In this document: one piece after another, positions 34,819 to 43,441 of the stretch
Position numbering within the stretch: the first letter of the stretch is position 1
Layout: each line of letters opens with the position of its first letter
NCBI RefSeq assembly: GCF_000210095.1
Contig: NC_021039.1
Location: 466,297 to 530,296, forward strand
DNA from: Ruminococcus champanellensis 18P13 = JCM 17042
GTDB lineage: Bacteria > Bacillota > Clostridia > Oscillospirales > Ruminococcaceae
Direction: 5' to 3'
Length of the DNA stretch: 64,000 nt
Made by a program: the position numbers and the translations under genes
Notes under the pieces: model-generated
Told to the model about the DNA's origin: nothing
Database searches by the model: none
Seen by the model: the letters and a program-made list of their open reading frames with translations, nothing else

Positions 34819-34865
34819 GGGGCTTTTAAAAATTTCGGATATTTTTGCGCAACATTTTTTCTATG

Positions 34866-34903
34866 GAAAACAGAAAAGGAGAGGTGCACATGCTCCTCTC
34901 CTT
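34866..34903 (-). terminator. Terminator of the pilus operon
   Basis: Stem AAGGAGAGG / CCTCTCCTT (34876-34903) followed on the minus strand by TTCTGTTTTCC. It lies 4 nt after the stop codon of the last pilus gene. Confidence 0.75.
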
Positions 34904-34907
34904 GTTT

Positions 34908-35555
34908 TTATATCGTATCGCCCCAGGGCGTCACCCGACAAAGCAGGCTGCACCGGACGGTGACCCGGCTTTTGCCTCCCAGCGTGCAGGTGAACAGGGT
35001 CATGTCCCACTGACCGGCAAACATTTCTTCCATATCATAGCCGTCAATGATCTGGGTCTGGTCCACCTGGTAGATATATACTCTGCCGGACAGGTCGATG
35101 AACCGGATGATATCATCGCTGACCAGTTGCCCGATCCTGCCGAAGTGCCGGGAATAGTTGTGGGCGGCGATCAGCAGATCCCGGCTTTCCGCCGATCCCT
35201 TATACCGGCAGGGGGTCTTTTTCAATCCCTGCTTGCTCAGTTCCTGCCGCACCGGCAGTTCCACCCCCAGCGCCGGGATCTGCAGGACTCCGATGTATCG
35301 CTCCCCATCAATGACCAGGGATGCCTCCTCCTGTGCAGGATAGATTTCCATGGGCTCTGCCGGCTCCGTCACGCCGGATACCGGCTCTTCCAGAGCAGGC
35401 AGGCTACAGGAGGTGCGCAGCTGCGCCAGCACCTGTTCCGACTGTTCCTCCGCTGCCTGATCCGTATACAGGTTATACCCGGTGAGCCCTGCCCCCAGCA
35501 GGATGCACAGTGCTCCTGCCAGCATGCAGAGCCGTCCGGCTCGTTTGTGTTTCAT
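34908..35555 (-). CDS. Sortase, class D-like
   Basis: 215 residues. An N-terminal signal anchor (about 8-27) is followed by the sortase barrel: catalytic His in IAAHNYS (H132), Cys in LFTCTLGG (C190) and Arg in VTVRC (R201). The spacing fits sortases, and the IPALGVELPV opening is that of class D/housekeeping-like enzymes. The ATG at 35555 has a weak RBS. It is the last gene of the pilus operon; the likely role is anchoring the finished pilus or the LPQTG protein to peptidoglycan, while sortase C polymerises (inference). Confidence 0.85.
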   Translation of the reverse strand: MKHKRAGRLCMLAGALCILLGAGLTGYNLYTDQAAEEQSEQVLAQLRTSCSLPALEEPVSGVTEPAEPMEIYPAQEEASLVIDGERYIGVLQIPALGVELPVRQELSKQGLKKTPCRYKGSAESRDLLIAAHNYSRHFGRIGQLVSDDIIRFIDLSGRVYIYQVDQTQIIDGYDMEEMFAGQWDMTLFTCTLGGKSRVTVRCSLLCRVTPWGDTI

Positions 35556-35575
35556 GCTTGCTCCTATCCATATAT

Positions 35576-35614
35576 GGCAACGCCCCACAAAGCCTTGCTC
35601 CGTGGGGTGTTGAT
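35576..35614. repeat. Minimal copy of the GGCAACACC repeat family (hairpin)
   Basis: GGCAACGCCCCACAAAG on the left matches the left end of the 43.5-kb element at 15 of 17 positions. The right end (CTCCGTGGGGTGTTGAT) is its inverted partner. With only about 5 nt between the ends it makes a tight hairpin. It sits between the minor pilin stop (35618) and the sortase start (35555), where it would fold in the mRNA and could lower downstream expression. Confidence 0.6.
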
Positions 35615-35617
35615 GCA

Positions 35618-36592
35618 TTACGATCGCTTCTTCCGGGTGATCCGCCAGCCCAGTGCCAACAGTCCCGATCCTCCCAGCACCAGCAGGGGAATGGGCCACC
35701 AGAGCTGTCCGGTCTGGGGCAGCTTGCCCGTGTTGTTGGAGCCGGTGTTCCGACTGGTGGTCACTACCGTTGTACTGCCGGTGTTGGTGACGGTGAATGC
35801 CTCTTTGTATGTCTTGCCGGATTTGACCTGCTGCTGAGTATAGCTGACGGTGCAATCCCCCGGCACCTGTTCCTCGATCACTGTCCAGCGGCTGGTGTTG
35901 TCCAGCTTGCTCCAGGTATATTCCCAGTTGTTTGCATCGTTCAGGGTCTGGGTGTCATACAGTGTGCCGCCCCGGTACAGCCGCACCCGGATCTCCGGCG
36001 TCTTGTCCGCATTTACCCAGATTTTCTGCACGGTACGATCCGTTTGACTGTGATATTCCGCACCACTGATGAGCCGGATCTTCGGCACAATGGTTCTGTC
36101 CAGACTCCAGTCCGGATTGTCATACTGCCCGCCGTCTGCAATGCAAAGCAGTGTGGGTACGGACAGGTACATGCCGTTTTCATCCTTCAGCGGTTCCCCC
36201 AGCACCAGGTAATACCCGGTCTCCAGGTTTTCGGCAGTAACCGTGCCGTCGGAGGATGCAACAGCGGAAAAATCCGGTGTAATGCCATAAGCCACTGCGT
36301 ATGCTTCCAGGGTGGAGGCGGCAGTGCGGGCTCCATCCTCCGTGCTGAGATCCGGCTTCACCGGCAGTCCGGCAAAAGCACCGGTCAACTCCAGAGTATC
36401 CCCCTTGGGCACATCCGCCACCCGGAACACCTGCCAGTACATGTCCGTAACGGGAATGTTTGCAGATTTACTGTCAATGGTCAGTCGGCCCTTTGCTGCT
36501 GCATGCACCCCGGTCATCTCGGCACACAGGAGCACCAGACTGCATAGCAGGGTAAATATCACCGCTGTCCGGATGGGTTTGATTCGTGTCAT
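35618..36592 (-). CDS. Minor pilin / LPXTG surface protein with Cna-B-like domain
   Basis: 324 residues from the ATG at 36592. Signal peptide (about 8-32, ending VHAAAK), a pilin-type N-domain, then a Cna-B-like segment (VQKIWVNADKTPEIRVRLYRGG, with EYTWSKLDN). A Thr/Ser/Asn linker precedes the sorting signal LPQTG, a hydrophobic helix and the RITRKKRS tail. The start region overlaps the 3' end of the sortase C gene by 119 nt. A GTG at 36601 is an alternative start. Its position between two sortases suggests the pilus base or an ancillary subunit. Confidence 0.85.
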   Translation of the reverse strand: MTRIKPIRTAVIFTLLCSLVLLCAEMTGVHAAAKGRLTIDSKSANIPVTDMYWQVFRVADVPKGDTLELTGAFAGLPVKPDLSTEDGARTAASTLEAYAVAYGITPDFSAVASSDGTVTAENLETGYYLVLGEPLKDENGMYLSVPTLLCIADGGQYDNPDWSLDRTIVPKIRLISGAEYHSQTDRTVQKIWVNADKTPEIRVRLYRGGTLYDTQTLNDANNWEYTWSKLDNTSRWTVIEEQVPGDCTVSYTQQQVKSGKTYKEAFTVTNTGSTTVVTTSRNTGSNNTGKLPQTGQLWWPIPLLVLGGSGLLALGWRITRKKRS

Positions 36593-37505
36593 GCTTCTCA
36601 CCAGCCTTTAGTTCTGTTTCCAGGCGCTGCTTCTGCGCTCTGGTTTTCTTTTCGTGTGCTTGCTGCAAGGTGCTGCTCAGCATGGAGCCGACAAACAGCA
36701 GCAGCATCAATGCGCCCCCCAGAATAGCAGCGATCATCCCCGGCTCCAGCTGCACTGCGTCAGCGGATACCCGGACGTTCAGCTCCGGTGCGGCGTTTTC
36801 GATCCGTCTGCCCCGCACCAATAGTCGGTGGGTATTCACTCCGTAGGGGGTGCAGGTCAGCAGGGTGATGTAATCCTCCCCTTCCTGGATGGCAAGCCGG
36901 TTCACCGCCTGTGGCTCTACGATCTCGATTTTGTCCACCTGATAGGTCAGCACCTGGTTCAGAATGGTGACCGTAAACACATCCCCCACCACCAGCTTGT
37001 CCAGGTCGCTGAACAGCTTGGCTGAGGGCAGCCCCCGATGGGCGGATAGAATGGCGTGGGTGGATCTGCCCCCGATGGGCAGCGTGGTGCCTTCCAGATG
37101 TCCCACCGCCACGTTCAGCACCTCCTCGCTGGTGCCGTGGTAAATGGGCAACTGCACCTGGATCTGGGGGATGGTGATATACCCCATGATCCCGGAACCG
37201 GCAATGTTCAGCGCATCCGCATAGCCGGGTACATCCTGGTAGCTGTTCAGGGGAGCACCGGTGGCCTTGAGCCGCTGGTTGTAATCCTCTGCGGCCTGGA
37301 ACATGGCGCTGTAATCCTCCTGGGACATGCTGTTCATGGTTTCGTCGTACCGGGCAATGGCGTAGCTTTGATGCTTGGTGTTCAAGTAATCGCTGACAGT
37401 CGGATAGAGCATCACGGAGAGTCCCACAAGAAAAAACAGGATGAGAATGAGCGTGGCGATCCAGCCGTGCTTTTTCTTTTTTGCTGTCTTCAACTTATGG
37501 AACAC
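36474..37505 (-). CDS. Class C (pilus-polymerising) sortase
   Basis: 343 residues. N-terminal membrane helix (about 14-33), sortase barrel with His in ILSAHRGLP (H156), Cys in ITLLTCTPYG (C218) and Arg in NTHRLLV (R227), then a second membrane helix (about 256-275). Two membrane helices and the TLxTCTPYGxNTHR motif are the marks of class C. The usual lid DPW/F motif is not evident before the barrel. The last 45 or so residues run in an alternative frame over the start of the minor pilin gene and are not conserved; the protein may have been lengthened by loss of an earlier stop. Confidence 0.92.
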   Translation of the reverse strand: MFHKLKTAKKKKHGWIATLILILFFLVGLSVMLYPTVSDYLNTKHQSYAIARYDETMNSMSQEDYSAMFQAAEDYNQRLKATGAPLNSYQDVPGYADALNIAGSGIMGYITIPQIQVQLPIYHGTSEEVLNVAVGHLEGTTLPIGGRSTHAILSAHRGLPSAKLFSDLDKLVVGDVFTVTILNQVLTYQVDKIEIVEPQAVNRLAIQEGEDYITLLTCTPYGVNTHRLLVRGRRIENAAPELNVRVSADAVQLEPGMIAAILGGALMLLLFVGSMLSSTLQQAHEKKTRAQKQRLETELKAGEKHDTNQTHPDSGDIYPAMQSGAPVCRDDRGACSSKGPTDH

Positions 37506-37518
37506 TCCCTAATGCTCA

Positions 37519-37539
37519 CCCGCAGGGGATTCCTGCGGG
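37519..37539. promoter_or_regulatory. Intercistronic hairpin between major pilin and sortase C
   Basis: Stem CCCGCAGG / CCTGCGGG with a 5-nt loop and no U-run. In the minus-strand transcript it lies 50 nt after the major pilin stop and just before the sortase RBS, so it may stabilise the pilin mRNA end or partly stop transcription so that pilin is made in excess. Confidence 0.5.
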
Positions 37540-37589
37540 CAAGCTTAGATTTTCACGGAGCAGCCTGACGCTGCGCCGGGTGGGTCGGA

Positions 37590-39149
37590 TTATTCTTCGT
37601 CCTTCTTCATTCTCTTCTTGGTAATCAGTGCCACGCCGGAGCCGAGCACCAGAACGCCGCCCAGACCGTAGAAGATGGTGGTACCGATACCGCCGGTGGA
37701 GGGCAGTGTGGAGCCTTCCTTGTTGACGATATCGTTGTCCATATTCTTGCTGCCGGTCAGTGCCAGGTTGGCTGCTGTGCCGGATGCGCTCTCATTGTGG
37801 GCTGCCGCAATCACAATCTGCACATCAGCGCAGGTGTTGTAGCCGGTGGGTGTGGTGGTCTCACGGAGGGTGTATGTACCGGCATCCAGACCGATGATGT
37901 TAAATTTACCGTCAGCGGCGGACTTCATTTCCGCAGCGGCTTCGCCGGACTTGATGGGACGGTATGCATTCTTTGTTGTGTCAAAGATCAGACCGATTTC
38001 GGTGGTGCCTGCTGCATCGTAGAGCCGGAATCCGGCATTCTGCAGTTCATTGCCGGCGAGCGCTTCATTCTTGTACTTGGTGTTGTCCACGCCGTAGGTG
38101 AATGCCCAAACGTAATCCTCCGGTGTTTTACCGGTCTGGCTTGTGCCAGTGCCAGTGGAATCCGGGTTGTTGGAGTATTCCAGGTATACCTTGTTGTTGT
38201 TGACATGATCCTTGTCTCCGTCGGTAACATCACTCTTGGAAACGATAGCGTTTTCGTTCAAGTGTGCGTTATACACAACCTCGACCACGATTTCCTGTTC
38301 GCCCCAGGTGATGCTGGAGGGAACCAAGGGCTTTACATCGTTAATGGTCAATTCCCAGGACAGACCTGCCTTATCGGCAGCGCCAGTAGCGGTTTCTGTA
38401 TAAGCCGTAACGGGGTTGCCTGCAACGGTTACGCTGGCAATGCTGTCAAAGGTAACGCCTGCGCTCATGCTGTCGTGGAACACCAGTTTATATGCATCAT
38501 ATGCTTTGATCTGGTCATTTGCCGGAATTTTCGCAGTCAGCTTGAACTGGAACTGCTCGTTGATGGCATGATCCGCAGTTTCGCCCCAACCCTCTGCATC
38601 TGTGCTGTTGGTGTCCTTGTCTGCGGCTTCGTCCTGGATCTGCTTGTCCACTGTGGGTTTTGCAGTCTTGACGGCAACGTGTGCTTCTCCGGCAACCTGT
38701 ACGATCCAAGCGGAGTTGGCATCATCTTTGTCGTCCAGGTTGGTGACGTCCTTCACAACGTAGTAGCCGTCCTCCAGCCCGTCGATTGTCAGATTGGGGC
38801 TGCTCGAAGAAACAGTTTTGCATGCGGTACCCAGCGTGATCATGCTGACAATGCTTCTTGCATCTGTACCGCTCATTGCGGATACAATGGCGTCGTCCAC
38901 CTTTGCACCGGCTGTAACTGCTGCGCTGTTATATGCGGTAATGCCATCAGCCCAAACCAGATTGCTGAGCTTGCCGTTTACAAGATCGCCCTTGAAAATC
39001 TGGTATATTTCAAAATCATGCTGCTCCGCGCCGATGCCGGTGATTTCAATGGATGCGGCGGATGCGGTAAAGGGGACTGCTACCATAGCCATGGGAGCTA
39101 CCATGCATGCTGCAAGTGCGATGGCTGCAAATTTACTGGACTTTTTCAT
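37590..39149 (-). CDS. Major pilin subunit (SpaA-type, LPXTG)
   Basis: 519 residues. Signal peptide ending TASAAS (about 1-32); N-domain; a segment VAVKTAKPTVDKQ (about 157-170) that could supply the polymerisation lysine; a middle isopeptide domain; a Cna-B/SpaA domain with the E-box YTLRETTTPTGY (about 425-436). Sorting signal LPSTG (about 482-486), membrane helix, and KKRMKKDEE tail. These are the parts of a backbone pilin polymerised by sortase C, whose gene follows. RBS GGAATTG... is moderate (AAAGGAATTGATC), with a 61-nt gap to the tip gene. Confidence 0.9.
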   Translation of the reverse strand: MKKSSKFAAIALAACMVAPMAMVAVPFTASAASIEITGIGAEQHDFEIYQIFKGDLVNGKLSNLVWADGITAYNSAAVTAGAKVDDAIVSAMSGTDARSIVSMITLGTACKTVSSSSPNLTIDGLEDGYYVVKDVTNLDDKDDANSAWIVQVAGEAHVAVKTAKPTVDKQIQDEAADKDTNSTDAEGWGETADHAINEQFQFKLTAKIPANDQIKAYDAYKLVFHDSMSAGVTFDSIASVTVAGNPVTAYTETATGAADKAGLSWELTINDVKPLVPSSITWGEQEIVVEVVYNAHLNENAIVSKSDVTDGDKDHVNNNKVYLEYSNNPDSTGTGTSQTGKTPEDYVWAFTYGVDNTKYKNEALAGNELQNAGFRLYDAAGTTEIGLIFDTTKNAYRPIKSGEAAAEMKSAADGKFNIIGLDAGTYTLRETTTPTGYNTCADVQIVIAAAHNESASGTAANLALTGSKNMDNDIVNKEGSTLPSTGGIGTTIFYGLGGVLVLGSGVALITKKRMKKDEE

Positions 39150-39210
39150 AAGATCAATTCCTTTCTGAATTTGAATGTTTTGTTTGGATATGCTTGTTTA
39201 TTCAATGCCC

Positions 39211-41709
39211 TTAGGCTGAGGAACGGAACTGTTTTTGCCTTCGCAGAACGAAGAGGCCTGCGGCGGCGGTCATCAGGGAAATGCCGATGAGCCGATGGGC
39301 GAAGGTGCCGGAGCCGCCGGTGGAGGGCATCACAACGCCGGTGGTTTTGCTTGGGGTATTGCACACAGTGATGCTGCCGTCCTTGCCGGTGATGTACTTG
39401 TCGCCCGGACTGTTCTCGTACAGATAGCTTGCGTCATAACCGCTGAAGTCCTTTTCCACCGCCCAATAGTAGTAGGGATTTCCGTCTGCATCTGTTGCGG
39501 GCAGGTTTTCAGCCGTTGCCGTCCAGCCGGTGTCTTTCCGGATCTCCAGATTCTGCACCCAGGTGGGGGAGGAGGATCCGTTTGCCGCCGCCAGAACCGG
39601 TTTAATGCTGTCCATGCCCTGTTGGGAAGTGGTGTTGAAGTATAGGAACACACTTTCCAATGTGCCAGTACCGTTATACCGATATATTATGAGTTTTGAA
39701 CTAGTTGGCGGTGTCAGCTTTATATGGATCAATCCATCCGACTCCGCATCTGCAAACTGATATGATTTATAATTCGGGTGGATGTGAACCTGTCCATCTC
39801 CGCCGCTTGCAAGATCACTGATCTTCAAAGCGATTTCCGTGATGTTGGTGTAGTCAAATGCGGAAAGGTCAATTTCAGTACCGAATACTACATTGTCCAA
39901 CTGAACGGTGTTCCCGCTTGGCGGACTCTTTCCGGTGGTGGTTACCGTTGCAGTGGTTGTTGTGGTGACTGCCATGGTGGTGATTTTTTCCTGGTTTGGC
40001 ACGTCCGCCGGATTGGTGGAACGGTGGATCTCCACCACTACGGTGTCACTGTCATGGCTGTTGGTGGCATGATCCGACCAGACCTTATGTATTCCGATCC
40101 GGATGCCCTGGGTGGTGGTTGCAGCCGCCGTGGTAGTGGTAGCCGGTGCGGTGGTAGTAGTGGTCTGCACGGTTGTGGTGGTAGTGGTTTCTGTAGTTGT
40201 GGTGGTTTGTGTGGTTGTGGTGGATTCGTCCGATGCAGTTGTGGTGGTAGCAGCTGTACCAGTGCCGGTTGTGGTTGTGACGACTGTCGTGTTGTTGGTG
40301 TTGGAAATCACAATCATACCGATGGTACTCAAACCGTTGCCGCTGTAGGATACGGTGTATCCATCCGGAACATCAAGCTCCTTGACGTAGTAGAAGTATC
40401 CCTTTTCTACATTTTCCCACTTATATGCCCAGTTGTTGGTGCTGTTTAAGGTAATAGGTTCGCCGCTCTTTTGTGCGTCCGTCAACTGGGACAGATCCTC
40501 CACGGCATCCTGGCTCTTGTAAAGCTGAACCCGGACATTGTCTCCCTCGTGGGATGTTCCCTCCGGATCACCTACCCACTGCTTTTCCACGGATACATCC
40601 ATGGGCTTGGTGGATTTGAGCCCGTAGTAGGAATAGAAGTGAGCCTCGCCGCCGGTAAAGGCGTTCCTGGCAATGACATTGCCCTCAAAGTTACCGCCGG
40701 TGACGATGGAGCCATCCTCACGGCAATTGATTTGTACCGTTGCATTCGGAGCCACCAGATGCCCTGTTAGATGTTTAACGCTTACATCCGTTGCATCCGG
40801 GAAATTCCAGATCAGATTGGCACCGTCCAGGTTTGCCTCTCCTCCGTGGATCGCACCTGAAAGACCTTTAAACATATTAGAGGATTGCTGTTCGTTGACG
40901 GTAACGAATTTGTCGACATTGGAGTATTCAAAGGTGAAATAAGTGTCTGTCACATCGGGGATTGTAATTGTATAACCGTTTCTGGCCATTCCATCAACTA
41001 TTTTTTCTGTTGTTGCACCGGTACTGCTCGTGAAGTTGATTAATCCGATCTGGTCGTAAATGTTTTTCGGGATTATGATATCCGTAGCCGTGACCGTGCT
41101 CACATCAATATCCAATTTCTTGCCAGACGTGTGATTATATGTCTGCGTCAGATCGGATGCCTGTACGACCCATACATGGGAGCCGGTTTCCGTTGCTTTC
41201 GCCTGTGACCACGCCCGGATGTTCTGAAAGGCTTGCGCAAAATCTATGTACGGATCAGTGACCTGCACATAGTTTGTTCCGAGGAATACATTGTCTTCCT
41301 TGGTTTGATAATAGAATGCAAGGTTCTCTTTGTCCGCCTCATCCAGATATGCGCCGCAGCTGTAATTATAAGCTTCTATAATATTCTTTGCGTAAGAGGG
41401 TGCCTTTGCGGCATCACCGCTGGCACTTTTACCGGTATAATCGTTTCCTACAGCCATCGCACCTACAACGTGGTTGTGGGTAGTCAGGTCGTTTTCTATA
41501 AACAGATTATAACTGGACAGAATGTTTTCGATGGTATATGCTTTGTCGTATTTGGGGTCTCCCCCTGTCATACTCACCGCCGGCATCATCAGCGCCGAGC
41601 AGACAAAAGAGATCACCAGCGCAGAGAGCATCAGGAATACGGCAAAGTAGCGTGCCTGATTCCGGTGCGTATGCAGGATCTCTGTGACCTGCTGCGATTG
41701 TTTGCGCAT
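39211..41709 (-). CDS. Pilus tip/ancillary protein: choice-of-anchor A domain, Cna-B repeats, Thr-rich linker, MPSTG
   Basis: 832 residues from the ATG at 41709 (GGGAGGTG RBS). A membrane-spanning signal segment (about 20-45) leads to a choice-of-anchor A domain (about 55-360: SYNLFIENDLTTHNHVVGAMAVG, later NFEGNVIARNAFTGGEAHFYSYYG). A first Cna-B domain (VSVEKQWVGDPEG..., about 370-470), a Thr-rich linker (about 470-545), and a second Cna-B-like region (IRIGIHKVWSDHATNSHDS) follow. The sorting signal MPSTG (about 794) is a variant of LPXTG. The long exposed stalk fits an adhesin at the pilus tip. Confidence 0.85.
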   Translation of the reverse strand: MRKQSQQVTEILHTHRNQARYFAVFLMLSALVISFVCSALMMPAVSMTGGDPKYDKAYTIENILSSYNLFIENDLTTHNHVVGAMAVGNDYTGKSASGDAAKAPSYAKNIIEAYNYSCGAYLDEADKENLAFYYQTKEDNVFLGTNYVQVTDPYIDFAQAFQNIRAWSQAKATETGSHVWVVQASDLTQTYNHTSGKKLDIDVSTVTATDIIIPKNIYDQIGLINFTSSTGATTEKIVDGMARNGYTITIPDVTDTYFTFEYSNVDKFVTVNEQQSSNMFKGLSGAIHGGEANLDGANLIWNFPDATDVSVKHLTGHLVAPNATVQINCREDGSIVTGGNFEGNVIARNAFTGGEAHFYSYYGLKSTKPMDVSVEKQWVGDPEGTSHEGDNVRVQLYKSQDAVEDLSQLTDAQKSGEPITLNSTNNWAYKWENVEKGYFYYVKELDVPDGYTVSYSGNGLSTIGMIVISNTNNTTVVTTTTGTGTAATTTTASDESTTTTQTTTTTETTTTTTVQTTTTTAPATTTTAAATTTQGIRIGIHKVWSDHATNSHDSDTVVVEIHRSTNPADVPNQEKITTMAVTTTTTATVTTTGKSPPSGNTVQLDNVVFGTEIDLSAFDYTNITEIALKISDLASGGDGQVHIHPNYKSYQFADAESDGLIHIKLTPPTSSKLIIYRYNGTGTLESVFLYFNTTSQQGMDSIKPVLAAANGSSSPTWVQNLEIRKDTGWTATAENLPATDADGNPYYYWAVEKDFSGYDASYLYENSPGDKYITGKDGSITVCNTPSKTTGVVMPSTGGSGTFAHRLIGISLMTAAAGLFVLRRQKQFRSSA
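40110..40295 (-). repeat. Thr-rich low-complexity tract in the tip pilin gene
   Basis: ACC/ACT/ACA repeats on the minus strand encode a Thr-rich linker broken by TAATTT and PATTTT blocks. Probably O-glycosylated in vivo and prone to length change. Confidence 0.8.
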
Positions 41710-41724
41710 TCCTGTCACCTCCCT

Positions 41725-42309
41725 TTAATCCAGGAAACCCAGTCGCTCCAGGGGCCAGACCCGTAAAAATACCTTTCCGATCACATACTCGTCCGCAATG
41801 CAGCCAACCGCTGTGGTGCGGCTGTCCACCGAGGTTTCCCGGTTGTCCCCCATCACGAAGATCCGGTTGTCCGGCACTTGATAGGGGAAGTCGATGTCGC
41901 ACTGCCCCAGTTTTTTTTTCGTGATGTAAGGCTCGTCCAACTGACTGCCGTTGACGAATACGTTGCCGCTGTCGTCGATTTCAATGGTGTCCCCGGCTGT
42001 GCCGATGACCCGCTTCAGCAGCACCTTGTTGTTGTAGTAAAATGCCACCAGATCCCCGGACTGAAACCGGCTGCTTTTGAGGCATACCACGATCTCCTTT
42101 GGCTGCAGTGTTGGCTCCATGCTGGAGCCGGTGACCCGGAAGATGGGGAAGAACAGCATGGCTGCCAGCACCGCCACCGCCGCCACTACCAGCAGGGAGA
42201 AAACCGTCTGCCGGAAGATGCGCCGGCTGTTCTGCTTACGTCGCAGCCGTTTCAGTTCTCCTTCAATCTGCCGGACAGTGAAGCCCCGGGCTTCATTCTG
42301 TTCCTGCAT
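41725..42309 (-). CDS. Signal peptidase I in the pilus operon
   Basis: 194 residues from the ATG at 42309 (GGGAG 9 nt upstream; an ATG at 42318 is too close to the RBS). One membrane helix (about 34-56), then the S26 motifs GSSMEPTL (catalytic Ser63), LLKRVIG (catalytic Lys99) and VMGDNRETSVDSR. The N-terminal 30 residues are basic and cytoplasmic. Dedicated signal peptidases are common in pilus operons and may process the unusual signal segment of the tip protein. Confidence 0.93.
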   Translation of the reverse strand: MQEQNEARGFTVRQIEGELKRLRRKQNSRRIFRQTVFSLLVVAAVAVLAAMLFFPIFRVTGSSMEPTLQPKEIVVCLKSSRFQSGDLVAFYYNNKVLLKRVIGTAGDTIEIDDSGNVFVNGSQLDEPYITKKKLGQCDIDFPYQVPDNRIFVMGDNRETSVDSRTTAVGCIADEYVIGKVFLRVWPLERLGFLD

Positions 42310-42583
42310 CGGTATCATCTCCCGCCTTTGGCACCTGTGGGTGTTCTGCCTGGATACTGTTCAGGTAATCCTCCGCCGCCTGCTGGGCAGCCTCAAACAC
42401 CTTGTTCAGCTTCAGGGCGGCTTCTGCAATGCTGCCCGTCTGCTCCAGGGTGATCCGCCGATCCAGAAGCTTTTGGTTCAGTTCCTGGTTCTCCTGCCGG
42501 AGCTGGTCGATCTCCTCCTGCATTTGCAGCATCAGCTCCAGAAGTTCTGTGCGCCGGAGCTTTCTGAGTTCCTTTTGTTTCAT
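42293..42583 (-). CDS. Small coiled-coil protein, first gene of the pilus operon
   Basis: 96 residues from the ATG at 42583 (GGAG 6 nt upstream). It has no signal peptide; about residues 5-45 form a coiled coil with regular Leu spacing (LRKLRRTELLELMLQMQEE), followed by a second helix and an acidic tail. It overlaps the signal peptidase start by 17 nt. Function unknown; as the first gene downstream of the pilus promoter it may be a cytoplasmic assembly or regulatory partner. Confidence 0.75.
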   Translation of the reverse strand: MKQKELRKLRRTELLELMLQMQEEIDQLRQENQELNQKLLDRRITLEQTGSIAEAALKLNKVFEAAQQAAEDYLNSIQAEHPQVPKAGDDTDAGTE

Positions 42584-42663
42584 GCTTGACTCCAATAAAT
42601 CTACTGTAAGTATATTGTAATTGTTTTTCGCATGGACAAGAGCATTTCCTTTATTGTGTTTTC

Positions 42664-42692
42664 ATTATAGCACCGTGCATCAAAAAATGCAA
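42664..42692 (-). promoter_or_regulatory. Promoter of the pilus operon
   Basis: Minus strand TTGCAT (42692-42687), 17 nt, TATAAT (42669-42664). The 343-nt gap 42584-42927 contains this promoter, the divergent GNAT promoter and two copies of TTGCACAA (around 42725-42745). Confidence 0.65.
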
Positions 42693-42858
42693 TAGCTCTG
42701 ACTGCACTCAAGAAAGTTTGTAGGATTGCACAAAAGTTGCACAAGGCAGATATACAGGTTTACTGTGTCCTCTGCTTTTTATTAATGCTTTTTTTGTAAT
42801 ACCGAAAAAGCATACAACAAATAGTAATTTCCTTGCGAAATATGATCGGTGTTTTCGG

Positions 42859-42887
42859 TTGACAGAAACCAGCCGGAGTGTTATCAT
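42859..42887 (+). promoter_or_regulatory. Promoter of the GNAT gene
   Basis: TTGACA (42859-42864), 17 nt, TATCAT (42882-42887). Confidence 0.7.
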
Positions 42888-42927
42888 GGAGAAAACCCGG
42901 CATGCGCCGGAGTAAGGAGGCTTGTAC

Positions 42928-43344
42928 ATGCACCACTGGACAGTACAGTACAATACATTGACGGCGGCGGAGTTTATCCGGCTCTGGGAAAGCGTGTGGG
43001 ACGGCGCCCCCACCCGGGAGCAGGTGCAGCTTGCCCTGGCGCACACGTTATTCCGTGTGGCAGTGTATGATGGGGAACAGGTTATTGGCATGGCACGGAT
43101 GCTGGGAGATCTGGGCATGAACTACTATATCAAGGATGTGGTGGTATTGCCCGCTTATCAGCGCCAGGGGGTGGGCAGACTGCTTCTGGAGGAACTGATG
43201 AAATATATCCGGGAAAACGGCGTGCCGGGGACGGATATTTTCGTGGAGCTGTGCGCCGTGCCGGACAAGATTCCCTTTTATGAACGGTTCGGCTTTACTT
43301 ATAATGAAGCCAAGCGGCTCATGCGTATGTGCCATGTGGACTGA
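42928..43344 (+). CDS. GNAT family N-acetyltransferase
   Basis: 138 residues. Acetyl-CoA-binding motif A is clear: IKDVVVLPAYQRQGVGRLLLEELMKYI (RQGVGR near 75-80), and the C-terminal FYERFGFTYNEA is the usual motif B end. RBS AAGGAGG lies 7 nt before the ATG. A single-gene unit with its own promoter and terminator. The substrate is unknown. Confidence 0.88.
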   Translation: MHHWTVQYNTLTAAEFIRLWESVWDGAPTREQVQLALAHTLFRVAVYDGEQVIGMARMLGDLGMNYYIKDVVVLPAYQRQGVGRLLLEELMKYIRENGVPGTDIFVELCAVPDKIPFYERFGFTYNEAKRLMRMCHVD

Positions 43345-43353
43345 CCGAACAGA

Positions 43354-43398
43354 AAAACACTGCCCAGAGCCGGAACGATGCTCTGGGCAGTGTTTTCT
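43354..43398. terminator. Bidirectional terminator between GNAT and the 18-aa peptide gene
   Basis: Long stem AACACTGCCCAGAGC / GCTCTGGGCAGTGTT with A-rich left and T-rich right flanks, so it can end transcripts from both sides. On the minus strand it follows the peptide gene, with a smaller hairpin (GCTGCCCGG / CCGGGCGGC) in between. Confidence 0.88.
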
Positions 43399-43441
43399 TA
43401 TGTAAGCCGCCCGGTACACCGGGCAGCAGCTGTTTTACAGA

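Noticed and set aside
40110-40295. Thr-codon tract as a CRISPR or tandem-repeat locus
   Set aside because: It is in frame with the tip pilin gene and encodes an ordinary Thr-rich linker.
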